64,000 nt of DNA, from positions 53,361,002 to 53,425,001 of the forward strand of contig OY829542.1 of the NCBI GenBank assembly GCA_963691705.1. Direction: 5' to 3'. The notes under the pieces are model-generated. The model ran no database searches. It saw only the letters and a list, made by a program, of their open reading frames with translations, and was not told the origin of the DNA. Position 1 is the stretch's first letter; every line of letters begins with the position of its first letter. Below are positions 23,801 through 34,167 of this stretch, piece by piece. Position numbers and translations under genes: made by a program. This DNA is from Viola odorata (lineage: Eukaryota; Streptophyta; Magnoliopsida; Malpighiales; Violaceae).

Positions 23801-26071
23801 CATGCCATGCTATTTCTGCCTAGCATTAGTTGATATTTGATAAAGGTATCAATATTCATAATGATCACCTTTTGGGTCTCCTTTCTCATGAAAATCATGT
23901 TAGTGACGGTCGACCTCTGCATTTTACATATTATATTAATTTCTAATCGGAATTGAGTTGTTAATGATTTCAATTTTGCACGATGAGAAACTGAACTTAG
24001 AATGTTGAAATGGTTGATGAAATGGAATCTTAGGTTTTTTAAACATGAAATGGTCTTTTGTACATTATCTTTTAACTGTGTATCCTTTATGCTGTGTATG
24101 CCAGAAATTCGTTGTCAAACCATATTATCTTCGAAGAGAAAAGCTCAAGGATTTAGAGAGTAAAGAAAAAAATTCTGCCCAGGTATGGTTAATTATTTCC
24201 CTTGTTCTTTTGATTTATGCCTCTGTCACTGCACTTGAGTTGATGGAACTTGATAGTTGATACCATGCCGTGTATCTGAGTTTTTTTCTTTCTTTTCTGG
24301 TACTGTGAGTTGTGTTGTCTTGCAGACACGTGAACAAGGTTCTTCTTTCCGTAAAATAATTGTTAGTTTCATAAACATAAGTTAAAAATGAACTGTTGCC
24401 TCAACCCATGACAAATATTGAATTTTTAGTAAAATCTATTTGGATTGTTCTCTAGCTAAAACTGATGTGTTTAGTAATGCTAAAGGTAATAACAATGACA
24501 ATTATTTTATGACACTGATGGTTCATTCAATTAGATCAAACTTATAATACTTGTCACCACGTTGGTACTAAACAATGTTAGTTAAAGAGAGTTAATATCT
24601 CAAGCATTATTCTAAATGTTAATTTGATAGGTAATGCGTTATTGAAGTGTCAATTATTTGTCTGTTGTTTTAGAAGTCCAATTGGGGACTACCTTTTAAT
24701 TGCTTTCTGCTCTACCTCCTTCATTGTTTTTTGAGTACTATATGAAAATCCTTGTGCAGGTTCTAGAGGCAAGGGCAGCAGCAGAAAAAGCTCAACAATT
24801 ACTACAAAATGTGTCCAATAGGAAACAGAGTAGACAATTAGAAGCAAATGGGATTGTTATTACAGAAGCACTCTATGGAAACAGCAAAGCTTTGATGAGA
24901 CGAGAGCAACCAGTGGAAGGAAGTGATGAATCAGCTTCAGAAGTCATTGATGTTACAGTACCTCTTAATTTTCTCGTTGATGATTCTGGGCATCTCAAGG
25001 TACTTTTCTCTTAATCCTTGTTCCTAAATTTGTTGAGAATGAGGCTCATCTATGACTTCAGTTTTATGGGTTAAATGGCTGAATAAAATTGGTAAATATG
25101 TTTCATTTTGCTTTAGTTGGCCAAAATTATTTTTGTGATTTTGGATATGCATGCGTACACGTAGATTCTATATAGGGAGAAAAGTAAATTTGCAGGGGAA
25201 GGAAATGGTTTCCATGTAAAAAAAAATTACTTTTTTGGTGGGTTTCTGCTTCTAAAGAGACAACTGAACATATTTCATAACAACAAATAATATGGCTTCT
25301 ATTCCCACTCCCAGTCGCGTGTTTTGCTGACTGAAAGATGTCAAAGTTTTGGTTCATTGATTAGCAAGCATTGAAATTTGAACAAGGCACAATCAATTAA
25401 ATGTGTGTTTACAAGTTTTATGTGTTGGTGGATGCATTTGTGATCTACTTCGAGGAAGATCCATGCGGTGAGTATTTGTTGTTGGATGTATGTGGATTAA
25501 CAATGTCATCTAAACTATTTTGAGGATGGTCTCTTCTTCTAGGACTCTTATGAAATTGTATTCATATATTTACAACTTATAAGGAGTACCCAAGCAAGTA
25601 TGTTCCTAGTGGGAATTCAAGAATCTTATTCTTGATGGATGCTTGGGCATGTCAAGATCTTATGAATGATTTGTTTCTGTAGTCACCCACCTCTTCTAAA
25701 AGTACAAAGTATTTCTGGAAGACGTAGTTCAATGAGATTTTGAATCACTTGTACCTTTCGTCTTACGCCTTATTTAAGCTTCTATATAGAATTTGATTGT
25801 TCAATATGTTTATGCAGCTTCATGAAGGTGTAAAGAAGTCAGGTATTATGGGTTTCTGTGATCCTTGTCCTGGAAAACCTAAGCAGTTGCTTGTGTTATA
25901 CACTTGCGGTGGCGAAAGATTCGAGGTATCAAAACTGACTTGTTTCTTTTGTGCGATGTTTTGATTAGTGACTAATGATCAATCATTTACTGACCTTTTC
26001 CTTTTCAAACTCAGGCATTAGTAGATGATTACGCGGAACTGTGGATACCTCAGGAAGCGCATAAAGTCTGA
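17823..26071 (+). CDS. OWL1: DnaJ C11-type J-protein, OWL1-like (13 exons)
   Basis: Complete gene of 1623 coding bases, 540 aa; the Arabidopsis homologue is about 538 aa. Exons: 17823-17966, 18954-19240, 19634-19831, 19909-20023, 20596-20682, 21078-21166, 21885-21969, 22714-22767, 23363-23443, 24105-24182, 24760-24999, 25818-25925, 26015-26071. All introns have GT-AG borders and phases agree. The J-domain spans about residues 12-80 with HPD at 40-42; a middle region contains GGQLEV and [14 protein letters not shown]; a hydrophobic segment ([11 protein letters not shown]) lies near residue 375; a DUF3395-type C-terminus ends near [10 protein letters not shown]. The family pairs a J-domain, which stimulates Hsp70, with a DNAJC11 C-terminus. 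Arabidopsis OWL1 acts in very-low-fluence phytochrome responses. An in-frame ATG at 17790 would add 11 residues; the one at 17823 gives the better match. No defects seen. Confidence 0.93.
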
Positions 26072-26500
26072 ATCTCGTACAACCACCTTTGATTAGACAT
26101 TGTTTCCCCTCACAATTTTGCATGTTTTACTTCTCTTTAACGAAACAGATGAGTGCCATCTTTTAAAATGGTACTTGTACTATACATTCTTTCTTAGAAG
26201 ATTACATTATTTAAAAGAGTTGTTTGAGTAACGGTATACATTACTATGATACTAATAGCTCATACTAAGTTTACATATCAACTGATTGATAAGTATTTAG
26301 GGATATCAGATTCAACAGGGACAATGACTATAACTTTTAAGTGGGACGTGGAGTACTCGTCCAATATAGTCATTCTCGATCATTGTTGGGTTCTAAAAAA
26401 GAATTCTTATAGTATGATTTTATTCTCTTTTTTAAACTTGAAGTAGACTACTTTTTCAGTATTATTATTTTTATTTTCAAAACTCGAGCTGGATTAAAAG
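26072..26500. other. 3' flank of the OWL1-like gene
   Basis: Probable 3' untranslated region followed by AT-rich intergenic DNA. No other gene seen. Confidence 0.5.
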
Positions 26501-26726
26501 TGTATAAATTTGACCGCAACCAATATGTAATAAGGAAGAGTGGTAGTTTCCGAGTCCTTGTCTCAACATTTGTCTTAATCTTCAATCAACAGTCTTGTAC
26601 TCGCTACCCGATCTCTCCATACATATCTTTTGCAGTAAAAGTAAAGCAAAACCCAAACCATACCAAATCATCTGAATTAATAAACCACCACCGTGCCATT
26701 CTCTACATTCTTCATCATCAACAGCC

Positions 26727-27482
26727 ATGGAAACCCCTACCCGAACTGGGTTAACCATGACCAAAGACTACAGCTCCTTGGTCGACAGCTCTCGTCCTTT
26801 TCGCTCCGTCAAAGAAGCCGTAGCCATTTTCGGGGAGCGGATTCTGGTCGGAGAAATCTACTCTCCAAAGTCTAGAGATGGTAACTTCACTTACTACACC
26901 CCGATTCCTTCTCCAACTTCTTCTATTCGGACGAATCATGAGATAGGCGCTCGAACTCCTTCATGGAACAGAACCATCAGTCCTGTTAATGTCAATACAA
27001 ATGATGATTCTTTCTTAAACAATGTCGGTCCGAGCTTGAAGAAACTTGAGGCTGAGCTAGAGGAGACAAAGGCAGAGCTGAGGTTGTTGAAGGAACGAGA
27101 ATCGGAGACCGAGATTGCGCTGGCTTCCTTGAACGCTGAGCTCCACAAGAACATGTCTAGGATGGCTCAGGCCGAGGCCGAGGCCGAGGCTGCTGCTGCT
27201 TCCGCCGCGGCGAAGAAAGATCCGTTTACCCTAATCAGGAATCATGACCAAGAAAAGAATAAGGATCAATTCAGGTACTCACCTTCTTCAACATTGTCAC
27301 AGATACTAAGTATTGGTGATTATGGAGGGATTATAAAAGAGAAAAGAAAGAAAACAACTGTGATGAAAAAGAAAAAACCTGTTGTTCCTCTTTTGGGAGA
27401 TTTCTTCTTCAGGAAAAAAGGAGCGTCTACTAGGGGAGAATTCGGATTTCGGATCGGAATCCGACGAGTTCGGATCGGATAA
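26727..27482 (+). CDS. WEB-family protein with altered C-terminus
   Basis: Single-exon frame of 251 aa resembling short plant WEB (DUF827) proteins such as the At1g75720/At2g17940 group. Seen: SRPFRSVKEAVAIFGERI near residue 22, an acidic coiled coil from about 103 to 165 (KKLEAELEETKAEL, ERESETEIALASLNAELHKN), an Ala/Glu run, LSQILSIGDYGG, and a basic KKKKPVVPLLGDFFFRKKG block that normally lies close to the C-terminus. WEB proteins are coiled-coil factors; the founders act in light-driven chloroplast movement, but the role of the short members is not settled. After the KKG block the frame enters TCGGAT-rich repeat DNA and stops at 27482, so the last ~20 residues look repeat-derived. A TATAAAT lies at 26503. 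An ATG at 26757 is an alternative start. Confidence 0.75.
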   Translation: METPTRTGLTMTKDYSSLVDSSRPFRSVKEAVAIFGERILVGEIYSPKSRDGNFTYYTPIPSPTSSIRTNHEIGARTPSWNRTISPVNVNTNDDSFLNNVGPSLKKLEAELEETKAELRLLKERESETEIALASLNAELHKNMSRMAQAEAEAEAAAASAAAKKDPFTLIRNHDQEKNKDQFRYSPSSTLSQILSIGDYGGIIKEKRKKTTVMKKKKPVVPLLGDFFFRKKGASTRGEFGFRIGIRRVRIG

Positions 27483-27600
27483 GTTCGGATTCGGATAATT
27501 TCGGATCGGTTTTTTTGTTAGGGAATCCGAAACTTGTCCAACGAGCTCGGAATCGGATCGGTTCGGTCTGATTTTCGGATTTTTTTCGGATTTGTTATGT
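27430..27600. repeat. TCGGAT-rich repeat at the WEB gene 3' end
   Basis: Dense TCGGATCGG/ATCCGA motifs in both orientations, like the subterminal regions of the hAT-type elements at 15251 and 53794. It starts within the WEB frame. I could not define the right end or a target duplication. Confidence 0.5.
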
Positions 27601-28291
27601 ACGTACCAAAAAAATTAATTCGAATTTTAGCAATTTTAAATAATTATACATATGATAAATAATTAATTGAGTAATTCTAATAAATATGGAGTGAGCTTTA
27701 AAGCTCGAGTTTAGAAAATTGTCACCAATATCAAAATTGGTGAAATGTTCGATCAGAACGGTATTCGCGAACTCAATACCTACAAAAAAAAATAGAAGCG
27801 AGTTAATCCATTAAAAAAAATCATTAATTTATTTTCGTTTCCTATTTTTTCATTTTAGTTGGCCACAGCCCAACTCTTTTTCTATCTCTTTATCCTTTTC
27901 TCTCCTTTTTTTTTATTTTTTTTCTTTTTTCTCTTTCCCTTTCTTCTCTCCCGTCCACTCCTCTTTCTTTTTTTCTTTTCCTTTCCCTTCTCCTTTCTTT
28001 TCTTTTTCTTTGCTGGCCCACTGGCAGCACTCTCTTCTCTCCTTTCTTTCTTTTCTATTTGGATTGGTTTGGGAGTGAGGGTGGATTTGTAAATTGCACT
28101 AATACATGTATGTAATATACTATTGTTTGTATACCCATGTATGTAATATAAGTAATTAAGAGGTCTTGATCGTTTCATTCAATTATTAGATACACCATTA
28201 GGTTCGTCCACTCATAGAAAGCAATCCACATTCAATTCATTTAAAAAAAAAATGAAAGTGAGACTAGTTTACTAATTTACATTAATGAATA
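27601..28291. other. Spacer with long polypyrimidine tract
   Basis: Holds a strongly C/T-biased stretch at about 27873-28050. The apparent frames through it are low complexity and not coding. Confidence 0.5.
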
Positions 28292-28293
28292 TA

Positions 28294-29152
28294 CAGTAGA
28301 AACTCGATAAATTAATACTCGATTATTTAATAAACTCTCTAAGATAATATTTTTGGCCGGTCCCGACTCGGGGATAGGGTGCTAAATTAATAATTCGCTA
28401 AAATTATAAGATAATACATTTTTGATAATTTCTTTAGACCCCATATAAAATATAAATTAATAATTCCTTATATATAGCATATTACATGAATGATTTATGA
28501 AGGTTTCTTGAAAAATGACTCAATTGTCTTTTGTTTTTTGTTGAAATCAATTTCCCCTTGAATGTCGTCTCTAATTTTCCTTAGCATGGTAAGAACTTCT
28601 GGTGTTGTTTTCTCATAGCTCAACAAGAAATTGTTCAATGTGATTGCCGCTTTAATAGCTTCGTTTCGCGAAGGGGGCTCCATTGTAGAACTTTCATCAT
28701 CTTCTTCATCGATATCATCTTTATTAATTCCAATAACACTTTCAATAATTTCTTCATCAGTCAACAACTGTGCAACTACATTTTCTTCTGGGTGAGTCAG
28801 AACATCTTCGACATCCATTGCATTGCGATAACCCAACTCTTTGATCAAATTCTGGAGTTCTTGAGTGCTTTCACCACCTTCATCTGAGTTCTCAAAAGTC
28901 ACGTTATCTGTTGATCGAAGTTTACAATGACGAAAGCAGTTCGCAATTGTATTTGCACGAACATCGAAGCTTGAAAGGTGTTTGTAAACTAAGTATTTTA
29001 CTATAAATTAATAAAATATTAATTAATATATAAATTAATAATTATTAATTAATATATAAATTAATAATTAATAATTTATTGATTAATTAATAACTCTTTT
29101 AATTAATAAATTTTGGTCGTCCCAAGTGTATTATTTTATAGAGTTTCTACTG
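28294..29152. mobile_element. pogo/Lemi1-type DNA transposon, truncated
   Basis: Ends CAGTAGAAACTC and GAGTTTCTACTG are perfect 12 bp inverted repeats flanked by TA (28292-28293, 29153-29154). Inside the left end is GATAAATTAATA, as in the plant pogo-like Emigrant/Lemi1 family. The 859 bp element keeps the 3' part of a transposase gene and has lost the rest. Confidence 0.88.
28495..28977 (-). pseudogene. pogo-like transposase, C-terminal remnant
   Basis: On the minus strand an open frame of about 160 codons covers the C-terminal end of a pogo/Tigger-type transposase. It includes IANCFRHCKL, an acidic linker (DDIDEEDDESS), FLLSYEKTTPEVLTMLRKI and a terminal IESFFKKPS. The catalytic DDE core and DNA-binding domain are missing. 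The first ATG at 28902 is not the natural start, because similarity continues upstream to about 28977. Not functional alone. Confidence 0.75.
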
Positions 29153-29154
29153 TA

Positions 29155-29482
29155 ATTGGCGAACACAGTGCTATATATATATGGGGTGTATTTAATAATT
29201 TCTTCCTATTTTATTTGTGATCAAATATTTAGTGAATTTTGAATTAAAAGCGAATCTATAATTGCTTCAAAGAGAGAAAATTAAGGAAACGAAACTGATA
29301 CGAAAAATAAGTGACCCTACTGCTAATAGGGTGGCTTATACTAAAGGAGTTGGTGTAGGAAACGCTGATATTTTAAGGTCTTGTGTTTGAACTTTGGAGT
29401 AAACAGTTATTTTAAAATTCTTAAGGTACCATTTAGGTCGGTTTTCAAATGTGGATTAGTTTGTCTCGAAAAATAATTCAAG

Positions 29483-29521
<39 letters not shown>

Positions 29522-29775
29522 GGTCATTTTAGTCTCATATTAATTAGAAAGTTTCCTAGTAAATAAAAAATAATTTTAGATATTATTTATTTCCAAAAAA
29601 TTATACTATTAATTAGGGATGTTTTATTTGGAAAATAAATATCTGAAATTATTTTTATGCCAAAATCTCCACACATAAATCCATATCAAGCTTTTTATGA
29701 GATAATGTAAATAAATTACTCGGAAATAAGAAATTCTTCATTTTTCATGCTTCGTCCGGCAGAGATGGGAGGAAT
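29155..29775. other. AT-rich spacer with (AT)n
   Basis: No gene. A perfect (AT)n microsatellite runs at about 29484-29516. Confidence 0.6.
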
Positions 29776-29785
29776 GGATTTGTAG

Positions 29786-30264
29786 TAGTGTTATCAGAAT
29801 CGGACCGGACAGTGAACCGGAAATGAAAATTTGGTGGTTCAACCGGGTTCGATCGGATTGTAGATGCTGCTGGTCCGTCCGGAACCGTTCACATATTAAA
29901 CCGTTCAATTTTAGACGATTAAACCGGATTGAACCAGCTGGTTTTTACTGTAGTATTTTATAATATATCAAAATTTATTATTAAAATTGAAAAAGAAGTA
30001 AAACGATGTCGTTTTGGGACGTGTCAAAACGACGACGTTTTGGAAAATTTATTATAAAATAAAAAGAAGTAAAACGGCGTCGTTTTGGGCCGTGTCAAAA
30101 CGGCGCCGTTTTGACACGTCATCGAACCAGTCGGTTTAACTGAAAATCGGCCGGTTTACCGTTTCGCACAAAACTAACCGGTTCGTTTGGACCAACCCAC
30201 GTTGAATCGGATCGGAAAGGTGAAAATGCCCGGTTGAACTGGTCCGATCCGGTTCTGATAACCA
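29786..30264. mobile_element. MULE-like MITE with 10 bp duplication
   Basis: Flanked by exact GGATTTGTAG at 29776-29785 and 30265-30274, a 10 bp duplication fitting Mutator-like elements (9-11 bp). The left end has GTTATCAGAATCGGACCGG; the right end, reversed, has GTTATCAGAACCGGATCGG. The 479 bp interior has two tandem copies of a unit with AAAACG.CGTCGTTTTGGG and GTGTCAAAACG, each able to fold back. Non-coding. Confidence 0.8.
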
Positions 30265-30274
30265 GGATTTGTAG

Positions 30275-30874
30275 GGATTGATTTCTTAATTTGTCCCTAC
30301 CATTACTCACCTTTTCCTTTTTTTCCTACAAGTTAGTTTTCTTGATTTGCATATTGGTATATTAGATTTTGTTGTTTCGATAAAAAAAAAACTATGTGTA
30401 TATATTAGAATTTTCAGTTCAATTGCACTATTGGTACTTCTTTTTTATTCTTTTGGACACATTTAATCATTTATTTGAGTGCTCTCCGTTAGGATTTTGG
30501 TGACATTTTAGGTATTTTTTTATTGCTGATGTGTTGTTATATAATTGGTGAGATATCTTTATTTATTCATTTATTCTGCCAATTAGGTCATGACATATAG
30601 GCAAAAAAGATTTAAAATGTTACTAAAATTATAGTAGAGGACTCAATGCATCAAAAACATAAATAAAGAATAAGATGTATCCAAAATAGATGATGAAGAA
30701 TATATATTTAACTCTATCTAAAAGATAAATTAGTACTTACATGCAAACGTACGCCATTACTTTTTAACTCAATAGGGGAAGGAAGATCCAGAACAAAAAC
30801 ATAAATTTATTCGTAAATTAATAATGGAAACGAAACAATTTGGAAAATAAAACTATATTATTATTTTCCATGAA
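30275..30874. other. Spacer and 3' flank of the defensin-like gene
   Basis: AT-rich, no gene seen. Confidence 0.45.
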
Positions 30875-32316
30875 TTAATTAATAATGCAACAGCAATGAT
30901 TGGCGTCGCTACAACCGCCACCCTTGCGAGCCTCACTGTATGTCTTGCACCAGGAGTCGCATTCTTGATCAAAACATGCTGGAAATGTCGGACTATGCAT
31001 CACCGAGCAGGGGATTAGTTGTTCTGCCACGCCACCTGTTAATTTCATAACAAACAATCAGAAATCAAAGGTGATGTGATCCCGCCTAGGGTTAGTAAGT
31101 CGGATTACAATGGAGCTTATAGAGGATCTAGCTGAATCGAATTATCTAGTGACAACAAGATCATAAGGAAAGAAAAGACACGAACACGTTATATTTAGCG
31201 GAGAATTAAGGAAATATGTACCCGGAAATGATTAGGATTGACAAAGGATTGAAATTGATCACGCGAACATCCGAGAGTTAATCCAAGCAACTTGACATCC
31301 ACGGTTCTTGGAATAAGCAATTAATAAACCTCCATTCATTCAAGAAACTTGCCACAATTTACAAATACAAATTCGAGGAATCCCCGAGCAATAATCAGAA
31401 GGAGTAATCTCAACTTAAACGATTTTTACTCAAGGAAAAGTGAAGAGTTTCAAGGCTTATGTGATACAAGAAGGAGTATTCTCACTTTACTAATATCACT
31501 CAAAGTCTAAAACTAAGGAGGAAAATGAAACAAAAGAGTTATATATAGTAGGCATGCAAATTGGGCTTGAAAAGCCCAAAAATCCGAAATCTAGGAAGTG
31601 GCTGGCGTGATTACGTTAAGAGCTTAACGTGATTACGCCAGACACTTTTTCCTTAGCGTAATTACGCTAAGACCTTAACGTAATTACGCTAAGGTTTGTG
31701 TCCAAAAATTCGAGATACATCAGCGGGTAGCGTGATTCACGCTAAGAGCTTAGCGTGATTACGGTTAGCTAACGTAATCACGTTAATACCTTAGCGTGAT
31801 TACGCTAAGGTTTGTGCCCAAAAATCTGAGATACATCAGCGGGTAGCGTGATTCACGCTAAGAGCTTAGCGTGATTACGGTTAGCTAACGTAATCACGCT
31901 AAGAGCTTAACGTGATTACGCCAGTAATTCTTCTTTGGCTCGATGGATGGTCACGTGGGCAATCTTTTCCTTGGCTTTGATAGGTTCTTTCTCGCTCATT
32001 TTGCCTTCTAACCATAGGGACAACCCTCTTGCTTTGCTTCGGGTGATCGGGCCTTGAGGTACTAGGTCTCGAGTGTCAACATTGGCTTCGGAAGGGTCCG
32101 TGATCGCATCAAAAGGGAAAAAAAGTGTTGTGCTGTCATTAAATATGTTGCGTTGAGACTAATCATATTCGTATCGGATTGATCCGTTAAAGAATAACAT
32201 AAATTCCAACAAATAACTTTTCCATAGTATCAAACTAAAGCGAGATATACGTACATACCATGTGAAAAACATAGGAGGAGCAGCACAAGGAGAGGAAAAG
32301 TTGAACAGAACTTCAT
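30875..32316 (-). CDS. Defensin-like cysteine-rich secreted peptide
   Basis: Two exons on the minus strand: 32316-32259 (58 nt) and 31035-30875 (161 nt), joined in phase 1 with GT-AG borders, encoding 72 aa. Exon 1 gives a signal peptide (MKFCSTFPLLVLLLLCFSH). Exon 2 gives the mature peptide with eight cysteines spaced C-x10-C-x4-C-x3-C-x11-C-x5-C-C-C and a GGGC turn resembling the gamma-core. An intron right after the signal peptide is the usual layout for plant defensin-like (DEFL/LCR) genes. Such peptides are secreted and serve in defence or pollen/seed signalling; which applies here is unknown. The intron holds a solo LTR. The closing CCC differs from the usual C-x-C, so family placement is by pattern only. 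Confidence 0.72.
31072..32111. mobile_element. Solo LTR in the intron of the defensin-like gene
   Basis: A 1040 bp segment starting TGATGTGATC and ending GATCGCATCA, flanked by exact AAAGG at 31067-31071 and 32112-32116. No coding region. Without it the intron would be about 180 bp. It carries the palindromic repeat array at 31600-31930. Confidence 0.82.
31600..31930. repeat. Palindrome-rich tandem repeat within the solo LTR
   Basis: Two copies of a 116 bp unit (from 31691 and 31807, each starting AAGGTTTGTG), plus partial copies. The array is packed with variants of the palindrome TAGCGTAATTACGCTA, present more than ten times in intact or diverged form. Confidence 0.8.
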
Positions 32317-32418
32317 CTCTAAATTGCAAAACTGAACTTTGAGATTACTGGCTAGTTTTTATTATTTTTCTTGGTAATGGAGTTATGGATGAGTGCCATC
32401 GATGCAAATTAGACTCGT

Positions 32419-32427
32419 ATTTATAGT
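32419..32427 (-). promoter_or_regulatory. TATA box of the defensin-like gene
   Basis: CTATAAATA on the minus strand, about 100 bp upstream of the ATG at 32316, a normal plant distance. Confidence 0.6.
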
Positions 32428-32430
32428 TTT

Positions 32431-32931
32431 GAACTAGCAATTCAACGCACCATCAAATAAAGAAAGAAATATTAATTTGCATTTGGAGAAGAAGGAAACA
32501 ACTACAGTTAAGTAAAGAATATAAATAGGAGATTATTTTTACCAAACAAGAATTACTTTGATAGAATCCTAGATTATTTGAGGTAAAACGCCCCCTTATT
32601 TATTTTTTCCAAAACTATCTCACAAAGCCTAAAAAATGGTAAAATTAATTCACTTTCCATAAAATAAAATATTTTCCACACTAGTAAAAATTTATTGAAA
32701 GACAAATTAATTTTGTTTTCAATAAGCAAGACCAATACAACTATTCAACGATTCAACGATTTGTTAGTTCCCATTTCAACATTTTAAAGATATTCTTAAA
32801 TCTTTATCAATTAAATATAATAGTAAATTCACTCATTAAACTTTTTTTTATAAAAAAAATCGTGACTAGATTTAAAGATATAATAGTAAATTCTTAAAGA
32901 TATTCTTAAATCTTTATCAATTCTTAAAGAT
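32431..32931. other. AT-rich spacer
   Basis: Contains a short duplicated phrase (TTCTTAAAGATATTC, three times between 32785 and 32935). No gene seen. Confidence 0.45.
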
Positions 32932-32936
32932 ATTCC

Positions 32937-34107
32937 TGTTGGCCCAAGGGCAATTAATCTTGTTTTGATGAATTTAGGACACGCAAATTAATTAATATTC
33001 TAACGCAATTTTAAGTTAAAGTATTTGTAGTTTGCGACGAGACAACAAAAGAAGCAACAAATCAACTATCGCAAGCTCGAAGATTCAAGTGTATATTAGA
33101 GCTTTAAACATGTAAGTATGATTCTATCTAACACTTGATTTATGTTCAAGATACCTCAAGAAAAGTTGTCAAAAAGGTTTTGTGCGAAAACGATTTGTGA
33201 ATTTCGAGTTATGGGAGAAAAACCTCCTGGCGGCATGCCGTCAGGAAGGGTGTGTGTCTGGCGGCATGCCGCCAGACATAAGGGAAATTTAATTTCCCAT
33301 GCCGAAGCTAGCGGCATGCGGCCCCAGCTTCTTGGTGTCTGGTGGCATGTCGCCAGAGGCCCAGACAGGCCATAACGGCTAGTTTTTCAAAAGTATAACG
33401 GCTAGTTTTTGGCTCTTTCTTCCTTGGACGAGCCTCTACTCATTTGAAACTATATATACTCATCCTAGATGAGTTACTAAAGAATAAGAAAGCTCTTACA
33501 AACTTCCATATACTAAATTACATTTACAAACTCTCAAAATCATTATTCTACAACGCAAGCTTTTCTCAACGGATTTCAATTATTCTTGCGTCAGTTTTTC
33601 GAGTTGATTTACGCTTTCTTCTTGAGGTAACTTTGAGCATTTTATTGGTGTTGATTATTGAATCATATATTTATCTTTTATACACCAATTTGTTTGTTGC
33701 AATATCTATCAATTAATTGTGAAGGTTTGAAAAGTGTACCTAACACTTTTGGGTTATTGGGTAGAGTTCTTGTCCCTTGCAAAAGAACTAGGTTGTGTCA
33801 ATCCTTACCTTGAAAGAGGATTGTATTAGGTTGTGATTGAGCCCGGAAAAATCACGTGTAAAGGTTGTTGGTGAGCTCGGTAAAACCAAGTGTAAGGTTG
33901 TGAGCTGAACCCGTAAAAGCTCAAGTTAATAGCAAAGTGTTTTGCATTAGAAAATCCTAAGGGGGAAGCTCTTAGGTAGTGGAGTACAATTCGGATTGTG
34001 AATTGGAACCACTATACATCGTGTGTCTTTGCTATTCTTCCTTCTCTTGTGTGCAGAAAATTTAAAAGCCTATTCACTCCCCCTCTAGGCCGATTATTGA
34101 AGTATCA
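32937..34107 (+). repeat. Copia 5' LTR
   Basis: A 1171 bp LTR, TGTTGGCCCAAGG to AAGTATCA. It contains four CTGGCGGCATGCCGCCAG-type palindromes near 33222-33355, several damaged at CpG sites, and a TATA-like ACTATATATAC at about 33448. The 3' copy is 37911-38220 plus 50146-51003. Confidence 0.9.
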
Positions 34108-34167
34108 ATTGGTAGCGGAGCAAGGTCACTTGGAACAAGGTTTAATCACCTCAAGTGAAGATCAAAT

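Noticed and set aside
27859..28178. Poly-Phe and Lys/Arg-rich frames on the two strands
   Set aside because: They come from one polypyrimidine tract and are low complexity only.
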